Below, piece by piece: positions 1 through 4,625 of a stretch of DNA of 5,670 bases (its first letter is position 1; every line of letters begins with the position of its first letter). Origin of the DNA: Comamonadaceae bacterium (lineage in GTDB: Bacteria; Pseudomonadota; Gammaproteobacteria; Burkholderiales; Burkholderiaceae_C); the NCBI GenBank assembly GCA_027490485.1, contig JAIXYA010000197.1, positions 1 through 5,670 of the forward strand, in the 5' to 3' direction. The position numbers and the translations under genes are program-made. The notes beneath the pieces are model-generated. The model made no database searches, was not told where the DNA came from, and worked only from the letters and a program-made list of their open reading frames with translations.

Positions 1-347
1 AGGTGGTCGTCAGACGCGTGGTCCACACCTTGGGCGATGTCATTGGACTGCTTGTCGTAGCAAACCATGACCGCGCAGCCCTTGTAGTCGATGCCGTAGT
101 CGGTGTTGTCGTAGCCGATGCGCTTGATGGTGTCGCGAGCGACTTGGATGTAGTCCACATGCGCGTTGGTGGTGATTTCACCGGCCAACACCACCAAACC
201 GGTGTTGGTCAGGGTTTCAGCGGCCACACGGCTGCGGGGGTCTTGCTTGAAGATCGCATCCAAAATCGCGTCTGACACTTGGTCAGCGACTTTGTCGGGA
301 TGGCCTTCAGAGACGGATTCGGATGTAAAGAGATAGTCGTTCGCCAT
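1..347 (-). CDS. metK: S-adenosylmethionine synthetase, N-terminal part (cut by window edge)
   Basis: MetK makes S-adenosylmethionine from ATP and methionine in the cytoplasm, supplying the cell's methyl donor. The 115 complete codons visible begin [19 protein letters not shown], the hallmark opening of the family. The ATP/Mg-binding GHPDK lies at residues 15-19 (H16, D18), and an AAET segment near residue 44 corresponds to the metal-binding Glu region. Further conserved blocks are [10 protein letters not shown] and, at the cut end, QGVDHASDD. The ATG at 347-345 is the right start: it gives the family's usual N-terminus and has a strong Shine-Dalgarno AGGAG (minus strand 359-355) 7 nt upstream. 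The gene is divergent from the acyltransferase pair. Its 5' leader is rich in inverted repeats and may control translation (see 348-441). The C-terminal two thirds lie outside the window. The family assignment is secure. Confidence 0.98.
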   Translation of the reverse strand, partial: MANDYLFTSESVSEGHPDKVADQVSDAILDAIFKQDPRSRVAAETLTNTGLVVLAGEITTNAHVDYIQVARDTIKRIGYDNTDYGIDYKGCAVMVCYDKQSNDIAQGVDHASDDH

Positions 348-441
348 GAAAATGCTCCTGTGGTTGATTAACGCGTTGCCTCAACAAGGAGTGCGGCGAA
401 CGCTTTAGCAGATGGCTGGAAACCAGCCGACTCTTTCGAGT
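348..441 (-). promoter_or_regulatory. Structured 5' leader of metK, candidate cis-regulatory RNA
   Basis: Read on the minus strand toward metK, this stretch holds three consecutive potential hairpins. First is ACTC-GAAA-GAGT (441-430, a GNRA-type tetraloop). Second is GGCTGG-TTT-CCAGCC (428-414, perfect 6-bp stem). Third is an interrupted 10-bp hairpin at 403-373 (GCGTT/AACGC, then GC/GC, then CTC/GAG around a 6-nt loop). A GCTAAA motif lies between the second and third. The strong metK ribosome binding site follows at 359-355. An alternative fold pairs that site with CTCCT at 391-387. SAM synthetase genes are often controlled by SAM-sensing leaders, so regulation is plausible. However, I cannot assign a known riboswitch class, and no promoter is clear; a TAGAAT lies on the minus strand at 490-485 without a good -35 box. 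The same DNA also precedes the divergent acyltransferase gene. Confidence 0.45.
355..391 (-). promoter_or_regulatory. Potential helix sequestering the metK Shine-Dalgarno
   Basis: In the metK transcript sense, CTCCT (391-387) is perfectly complementary to the Shine-Dalgarno AGGAG (359-355). Inside it, GTTGA (385-381) is perfectly complementary to TCAAC (367-363). Together they give 10 Watson-Crick pairs with a 1/3-nt internal loop and a 13-nt apical loop containing the palindrome AACGCGTT. This fold would hide the ribosome binding site. It excludes the 403-373 hairpin because both use bases 391-389, 382-380 and the GCGTT at 377-373. Complementarity is read directly from sequence; use in the cell is inferred. 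Confidence 0.4.
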
Positions 442-505
442 GTGTCGCCCTGCAAGTTGCTTCATTAACTCAGCGACAATGGGCATTCTAATCAAAGTCT
501 TTTCC

Positions 506-1360
506 ATGACCCGCTTGTTTCGTTTTCTGGCCTTGATACCTTTGCCTGTGATGCAGAGCTTGGGCGCAGGCTTGGGTTGGTTGGTATGGCTTCTATCGGC
601 TTCCTATCGCCATCAGTTTCAGCGGCAAACTCAAGCCGCTGGTTTGACATGGGCGCAAACCCGCGACGCTGTGTCTGCCACCGGCAAGATGGTGGCAGAG
701 CTGCCATGGCTGTGGACCAGAGCTCAGGGTAAATCGGTGTTGCCGCGAGTGCAATGGACAGGTCTTGGCCATTTCGAAGAGGCGATGCAAGCAGGCAAGG
801 GCGTGATTTTGTTGTCCCCCCATTTGGGTTGCTGGGAAATGGGCGGCCAAGCTGTGGCAGAAAAACTGGGCCCCCAGCACGGCGATTTGCTGGCTTTGTA
901 CAGACCACCGCGCAAAGCGTGGTTGCAAGAGGTGGTGGGACTGTCAAGGCAGCGGCAGTTCTTTCAAACTGCCAGCGCTTCTTTGCGCGGGGTACGCGCC
1001 TTGGTCAAGCATTTGCATGCCGGTGGTTTCACCGCTATCTTGCCCGACCAAGTTCCCCCTGAGGGCCAAGGTGTTTGGGCAGCGTTTTTTGGTCGACCGG
1101 TCTACACCATGACCTTGTTGCCCAAATTGGCGCAGCAAACCGGCGCGACTGTGTTGCTGGCATGGTGTGAGCGCCTAGATGCCGGCCGCTATGTGTTCCA
1201 TGTTCTGCCACCCAGTTTGCAGGCCTTGAACAAGCCCGATACATCGCTTGAACACGCTGCCTTGTTGGTCAACCAAGCCATCGAAAGCATGGTGTTGTCC
1301 CGCCCCGACCAGTACCTGTGGGGCTATGCGCGGGACAAACAACCGCGTGCAGGCGACTGA
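506..1360 (+). CDS. LpxL/HtrB-family lysophospholipid (lipid A) acyltransferase, first copy
   Basis: This is an inner-membrane acyltransferase of the LpxL/HtrB family, which transfers an acyl chain from acyl-ACP to a lipid A precursor or related lipid. The 284-residue product is a little shorter than typical LpxL. It has a hydrophobic N-terminal anchor (about residues 5-32) and the catalytic HX4E motif HLGCWE (H106, E111). Further on are an RPPRK segment and the ILPDQ...FFGRP block (D181, F194-G196). The open frame extends upstream to an ATG at 440, with another at 479. I chose the ATG at 506 because MTRLFRFLALIPLP matches the usual start of the family, while the upstream residues are not membrane-like and overlap the metK leader. 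No good Shine-Dalgarno precedes any of the three. It is followed after 2 nt by a paralogue, so the two are probably co-transcribed. The exact acceptor lipid cannot be told from sequence. Confidence 0.9.
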   Translation: MTRLFRFLALIPLPVMQSLGAGLGWLVWLLSASYRHQFQRQTQAAGLTWAQTRDAVSATGKMVAELPWLWTRAQGKSVLPRVQWTGLGHFEEAMQAGKGVILLSPHLGCWEMGGQAVAEKLGPQHGDLLALYRPPRKAWLQEVVGLSRQRQFFQTASASLRGVRALVKHLHAGGFTAILPDQVPPEGQGVWAAFFGRPVYTMTLLPKLAQQTGATVLLAWCERLDAGRYVFHVLPPSLQALNKPDTSLEHAALLVNQAIESMVLSRPDQYLWGYARDKQPRAGD

Positions 1361-1362
1361 AC

Positions 1363-2241
1363 ATGAATGCAGTGGTGCTTGGGCTGATGCTGGTTTTGCG
1401 TTTCTTGCCTTTGCCGCTGTTGCGCGGTTTGGGTTGGGTGCTGGGCAAGCTGCTTTGGTTGACCGCCAGAAAACGGCGCAAAGTGGTGTTGACCAATCTG
1501 GCTTTGTGTTTTCCTGAAGCAGGCGCAAAAGAGCAGCGTCGCATGGGGATGGCCCACATGGTGTTGTTTGCCCAAGCATGGTTGGACCGCGCTTGGCTGT
1601 GGCACGGCAGCCCTGGCTTGGTGGCCAGCCGCTTGCACATGGTGGGAGAGGTGCAGGCTTTGCAGCAAGGCAAGGGTGCGGTGATTTTTGCGCCGCATTT
1701 TGTGGGCTTGGACGCAGGTTGGACCGCGCTGTGTTTGCTTATGCAGCGCCGCTTCACCACCATCTACACGCCTCAGCGTTCAGCAGCCATTGATGCATGG
1801 GTGCTGCAAGGTCGCGAGCGTTTTGGGCAGGTGCGCTTGTTTCGCCGAGAAGATGGCTTCAAAGCCATCGTCAGCACCTTGCGTCAAGGTGATTTGCTGT
1901 ACCTCTTGCCAGATATGAACTTCCGCTTAGAAGAATCGATTTTTGTGCCGTTTTACGGTGTGCCTGCTGCAACCGTCACCACACTGCCGCGTTTGTCTCG
2001 CTTGGGGCAGGTGCCGGTGGTGCCGGTCACCACCCGCTTGACCGCCAATGGCTACGAGGTGCAGGTGCATCCTGCATGGACGGACTACCCGACAGAGGAT
2101 GTGCAAGCCGACACCACCATGATGAACCAACGTTTACAAACTTGGATTGACACCATGCCCACGCAGTACTACTGGGTGCATAAGCGCTTCAAGTCACGGC
2201 CCAACGACGAAGCTTCGCTGTACCCGCCCGGCACAGATTAA
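1363..2241 (+). CDS. LpxL/HtrB-family lysophospholipid (lipid A) acyltransferase, second copy
   Basis: This is a second membrane acyltransferase of the LpxL/HtrB family, 292 residues. The N-terminal segment MNAVVLGLMLVLRFLPLPLL is a membrane anchor. An RKVVLTNLALCFPE segment typical of the family follows. The catalytic motif is HX4D, HFVGLD (H112, D117). The LPDMNF...FVPFYG block (D184, F197-G199) is closer to the family consensus than in the upstream copy. The ATG at 1363 lies 2 nt after the TGA of the first gene, with only a weak AGG about 9 nt upstream, so translation is probably coupled; the frame is open back to 1318, but that would overlap the first gene. Two adjacent, divergent copies suggest separate acylation steps (for example two secondary acyl chains of lipid A), which is inference. 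The TAA overlaps the stop codon of the convergent hydrolase gene. Confidence 0.92.
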   Translation: MNAVVLGLMLVLRFLPLPLLRGLGWVLGKLLWLTARKRRKVVLTNLALCFPEAGAKEQRRMGMAHMVLFAQAWLDRAWLWHGSPGLVASRLHMVGEVQALQQGKGAVIFAPHFVGLDAGWTALCLLMQRRFTTIYTPQRSAAIDAWVLQGRERFGQVRLFRREDGFKAIVSTLRQGDLLYLLPDMNFRLEESIFVPFYGVPAATVTTLPRLSRLGQVPVVPVTTRLTANGYEVQVHPAWTDYPTEDVQADTTMMNQRLQTWIDTMPTQYYWVHKRFKSRPNDEASLYPPGTD

Positions 2242-3146
2242 TTTTTGTGTAAAAAGGCCCATAAGCTTTGCGCAACCAAAGCGGGTTGTTCATGCACCAA
2301 CCAATGGCTGCCATCCGCGATGCGCTGCAATCTCAGGTCGGGGATGTAGTCTTCTAAACCATCGACCAAGCCCGGTGGCAAGGCGATGTCGTTCATGCCC
2401 CACAACACCAAGGTGGGCACCAAAATATCCAGCATGGACTTGGGCAAGGTAATCGCTGCGGCAGCCGCATCGGCTTCACGCGGTGGACGCAGTGGGGAGG
2501 CGCGGTAGTAATTCAGCGCACCGGTCAGCCCCTGCGACCAGACCTCGCGGTACTGCGCTTTGACGTCCTCAGTTAACCAAGCGTAGGGGCCGTCCACCGC
2601 ACCCATATTGGTGAAAAAAGCCCATAAACGGCGGTAGTCGTCTTCGGCCAACAAGACTTCTGCATCGGGGCGAATCAGGAAATTCATATAGGCACTGGCA
2701 GCTTGTTGCTCGGGCCTGAACTGCAGCTCGCGCAAAAAAGTGCCAGGGTGAGGGGAGTTGATGATGGCCAATTGGCGCATCAACTCAGGGTGTTGGTTGG
2801 CCATGTTCCAAGCCACAGCGCCGCCCCAGTCATGGGCCACAAGACAAGCCAAGGGCTGTTGTGGCGACAACAGCTCTTTCAAAGCGACCAAGTCTTGGAC
2901 CAAGTGTTTGGCGCGGTAGGCGGCGACATCGCTGGGTGCGCTAGACCCTGCATAACCGCGCAGATTGGGTGCCACGCATAAATAGCCGCCATGCGCTGGA
3001 TCAGAAAAAAACGCCAGCATCTCGTCCCACACAAAGGCAGCTTCTGGGAAGCCATGCAAAAACAGCATCACAGGGCGGCCTTCTTCTCCAGCCATGCGGC
3101 AGTCCAAGCTGATGCCATTGGAGAGACTGAATGATTGCTGCTTCAT
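2238..3146 (-). CDS. Alpha/beta hydrolase, epoxide hydrolase type
   Basis: This 302-residue cytoplasmic alpha/beta-hydrolase has no signal peptide. It carries the oxyanion-hole motif HGFPE (31-35) and the nucleophile elbow AHDWGGA with Asp106 as nucleophile. The acid is probably D253 (GMNDIAL), and the catalytic base is H281 (GSHWL). An aspartate nucleophile in HDWGG, followed by an INSPHP strand, is the pattern of soluble epoxide hydrolases and relatives. Two candidate lid tyrosines, Y153 (AYMNF) and Y214 (LNYYRAS), match the epoxide-activating pair of that family. This favours epoxide hydrolase over haloalkane or fluoroacetate dehalogenase. The natural substrate is unknown. The ATG overlaps the engB stop codon (ATGA) and has no clear Shine-Dalgarno, so translation is probably coupled to engB. 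At the other end its TAA overlaps the stop of the convergent acyltransferase gene. Confidence 0.88.
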   Translation of the reverse strand: MKQQSFSLSNGISLDCRMAGEEGRPVMLFLHGFPEAAFVWDEMLAFFSDPAHGGYLCVAPNLRGYAGSSAPSDVAAYRAKHLVQDLVALKELLSPQQPLACLVAHDWGGAVAWNMANQHPELMRQLAIINSPHPGTFLRELQFRPEQQAASAYMNFLIRPDAEVLLAEDDYRRLWAFFTNMGAVDGPYAWLTEDVKAQYREVWSQGLTGALNYYRASPLRPPREADAAAAAITLPKSMLDILVPTLVLWGMNDIALPPGLVDGLEDYIPDLRLQRIADGSHWLVHEQPALVAQSLWAFLHKN

Positions 3147-3844
3147 ACAACAGTTGTCGGCGCTGGTGTGGACTCGGGGGAGGGTGCGGGGTGGGTCCAG
3201 CGGTACAGCTCCATGCTCACCTCTTCAACACCTTGTTTTTTCAAAGACGAAAACAAATGGGCTTGGCCCCCACCGGACTGCAGTTTGGCGATCGACAAGG
3301 CTTTTTGCGCTTCGCTGCGGTTGAGTTTGTCGGCCTTGGTGAGCAGCATCAAAAACTTCAAACCTGCTTCTACTTTGGGACGAATGACTTCTAGCAAAAT
3401 TTCATCGAGCTCGGTCAAACCAAGGCGGGGGTCGCACAGCAGCACCACGCCTTTTAAGTTGTCCCGCGTCATCAGGTAATTGGCCATGACACGCTGCCAG
3501 CGCACTTTGTCGGCCTTGGGCACAGCGGCATAGCCATAGCCTGGCAAGTCAGCCAGCACCGCATCGGTTTGGTTTTGCCGACCCAGTGCAAACAGGTTGA
3601 TGTGTTGGGTGCGCCCTGGCGTTTTAGACGCATAGGCCAGTTGCCGCTGCTGGGTCAGCACATTGATGCAGGTCGATTTGCCCGAGTTAGAGCGCCCCAC
3701 AAACGCAATTTCGGGTTGCTCGTAGGCGGGGAGGTGGTGCAATTGGGCGGCGGTGGTCAAAAAGCGAGCCGTATGCAACCAGCCCACGGCCTGTTTGATG
3801 CGCTGCGCCTGTGCGTCGTCCAGCGGGGGTGAGCTTGAGGCCAA
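3143..3844 (-). CDS. engB: Ribosome biogenesis GTP-binding protein EngB (YihA/YsxC)
   Basis: EngB is a small TRAFAC-class GTPase needed for assembly of the large ribosomal subunit. Counting from the TTG at 3844 (233 residues), the motifs are G1 GRSNSGKST (50-58), G2 region TPGRTQ (75-80), G3 DLPGYG (99-104), G4 TKAD (169-172) and G5 region SSLKKQG (from 199). All key residues are present. A Pro/Ser/Thr-rich tail ends the protein. The frame has no ATG before the conserved core and can be extended to TTG 3904. I prefer TTG 3844 because GGAAG (minus 3856-3852) sits 7 nt upstream, the resulting MASSSPPLDDAQ opening is close to the usual family length, and the longer form would swallow the divergent promoter region. 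It lies upstream of, and overlaps by 4 nt, the epoxide-hydrolase-like gene. The function is secure; the start is less so. Confidence 0.95.
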   Translation of the reverse strand: MASSSPPLDDAQAQRIKQAVGWLHTARFLTTAAQLHHLPAYEQPEIAFVGRSNSGKSTCINVLTQQRQLAYASKTPGRTQHINLFALGRQNQTDAVLADLPGYGYAAVPKADKVRWQRVMANYLMTRDNLKGVVLLCDPRLGLTELDEILLEVIRPKVEAGLKFLMLLTKADKLNRSEAQKALSIAKLQSGGGQAHLFSSLKKQGVEEVSMELYRWTHPAPSPESTPAPTTVV

Positions 3845-3851
3845 AGGGTTT

Positions 3852-3856
3852 CTTCC
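3852..3856 (-). promoter_or_regulatory. Shine-Dalgarno deciding the TTG start of engB
   Basis: GGAAG on the minus strand, 7 nt before the TTG at 3844-3842. It is the best ribosome binding site upstream of the EngB core, and the frame contains no ATG there, so it argues for a TTG start at 3844 rather than at 3904. Confidence 0.55.
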
Positions 3857-3885
3857 AGAACGCCCAAAGAGGCGAACAGGGCTAC

Positions 3886-3913
3886 ATTGTAGAATCACCC
3901 GCAATATTGATAA
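3886..3913 (-). promoter_or_regulatory. Candidate sigma70 promoter of engB, overlapping a possible c4 -10 box
   Basis: On the minus strand, TTATCA (3913-3908; 4 of 6 to TTGACA) and TACAAT (3891-3886; 5 of 6 to TATAAT) are 16 bp apart. Transcription would begin about 35 nt before the TTG at 3844. On the plus strand, TAGAAT (3890-3895; 5 of 6) could be the -10 box of the cytochrome c4 gene, about 30 nt before its ATG, but no convincing -35 goes with it. The two -10 boxes share bases 3890-3891. This is read by eye only. Confidence 0.35.
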
Positions 3914-3925
3914 CCCTAATAAGCC

Positions 3926-4555
3926 ATGACTTTCTTTGCCCGATTGCTGATTGCTACCTGTGCACTGGCTGCCACCAGCCTAGCACTTGCCAACGACCCA
4001 CCCGCATCTCCAGCCAAAGCTGACGCTGCCAAGGGCGGCGCTTTGTATGGCGCTGTTTGTACTTCTTGCCATGGCGCAGATGGCAATTCTGGCGCACCCA
4101 TCTACCCCAAACTTGCCCAGCAACACCCTGAATACATCGCTAAGCAATTGGTTGAGTACAAATCGGGTAAGCGCGCCAACGCCATCATGTCCGGTTTGGC
4201 TGCCTCTTTGAGCGAAGACGATGCCCGCAATATCGGTGCTTTTCTGGCCACTAAAACTTCCAAGCCCGGCTTTGCCAAAGACAAAGACCTCGCCACCTTG
4301 GGTGAAAAAATCTACCGTGGTGGCATTGCCGATCGCCAAATTCCGGCTTGCTCCGGTTGCCACAGCCCCACAGGCGCTGGCATTCCTTCTCAATACCCCC
4401 GCTTGGCCGGCCAGCATGCGGAGTACACCACCTCGCAACTGACCCAGTTCCGCGACGGTGTGCGCCTCAACAGCCTGCAAATGAGCCAAGTCGCCGCCAA
4501 ATTGAATGACAAGGAAATCAAAGCCTTGTCTGACTACATTGCAGGTTTGAAATAA
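3926..4555 (+). CDS. Diheme cytochrome c4, periplasmic
   Basis: This is a periplasmic electron carrier with two covalently bound c-type hemes that usually passes electrons toward terminal oxidases. The 209-residue precursor has a Sec signal peptide (residues 1-22) with probable cleavage after ALA and before NDPP. The two halves are alike: CTSCH (C45-H49) with probable axial M88 (NAIMSG), and CSGCH (C142-H146) with probable axial M186 (LQMSQ). Repeated YPKLAQQHPEY and YPRLAGQHAEY segments mark the internal duplication typical of cytochrome c4, and the length fits the family. The ATG at 3926 directly begins the signal peptide; no strong Shine-Dalgarno is visible. The gene is divergent from engB and is followed after 23 nt by a strong terminator hairpin, so it may be transcribed alone. 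Heme attachment needs a cytochrome c maturation system not present in this window. Confidence 0.94.
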   Translation: MTFFARLLIATCALAATSLALANDPPASPAKADAAKGGALYGAVCTSCHGADGNSGAPIYPKLAQQHPEYIAKQLVEYKSGKRANAIMSGLAASLSEDDARNIGAFLATKTSKPGFAKDKDLATLGEKIYRGGIADRQIPACSGCHSPTGAGIPSQYPRLAGQHAEYTTSQLTQFRDGVRLNSLQMSQVAAKLNDKEIKALSDYIAGLK

Positions 4556-4578
4556 ACTTTTGTTTCACTCAACCGCAC

Positions 4579-4612
4579 AAAAGGGCTGACGTGATGTCGG
4601 CCCTTTTTGTTT
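4579..4612 (+). terminator. Intrinsic terminator after cytochrome c4 (possible msrP attenuator)
   Basis: The hairpin arms are AAAAGGGCTGAC (4579-4590) and GTCGGCCCTTTT (4596-4607), 12 pairs including one T-G wobble, around a GTGAT loop. They are followed by a T-rich tail through 4612. This is a textbook Rho-independent terminator for the c4 transcript. The T-tract abuts the msrP ribosome binding site (4613-4616), so it also lies in any msrP transcript begun upstream. Confidence 0.85.
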
Positions 4613-4616
4613 GGAG
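4613..4616 (+). promoter_or_regulatory. Ribosome binding site of msrP, directly against the terminator
   Basis: GGAG lies 9 nt before the ATG at 4626. It settles that ATG as the msrP start over the in-frame TTG at 4611. No space for a promoter remains between the terminator tail and this site. Confidence 0.7.
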
Positions 4617-4625
4617 ACTCTCAAT

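Noticed and set aside
404..428. SAM-II riboswitch call based on GCTAAA before metK
   Set aside because: The motif matches but I could not build the required H-type pseudoknot, so naming the class is not supported; kept as an unclassified candidate leader.
457..480. Plus-strand promoter TTGCTT / GACAAT for the acyltransferase pair
   Set aside because: Spacing is only 12 bp, too short for sigma70, and no better pair was found nearby.
492..947. 151-aa open frame on the minus strand between metK and the acyltransferase core
   Set aside because: It is antisense to the conserved HX4E part of the acyltransferase and has low-complexity, Pro/Arg/Ser-rich content with no family match.
1269..1763. 164-aa open frame on the minus strand
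   Set aside because: It lies wholly antisense to the two acyltransferase genes, crosses their junction, and its protein is rich in Cys, His, Arg and Gln with no recognisable family; a shadow frame.
2010..2027. Tandem repeat GTGCCGGTG GTGCCGGTC
   Set aside because: It simply encodes Val-Pro-Val-Val-Pro-Val inside the second acyltransferase, a normal hydrophobic strand; not a repeat element.
3980..4489. 169-aa open frame on the minus strand
   Set aside because: It is antisense to cytochrome c4, whose heme motifs and signal peptide make the plus strand clearly coding; no recognisable domain.
4611..4625. TTG 4611 as the msrP start
   Set aside because: It lies in the terminator tail and upstream of the Shine-Dalgarno GGAG that serves the ATG at 4626.
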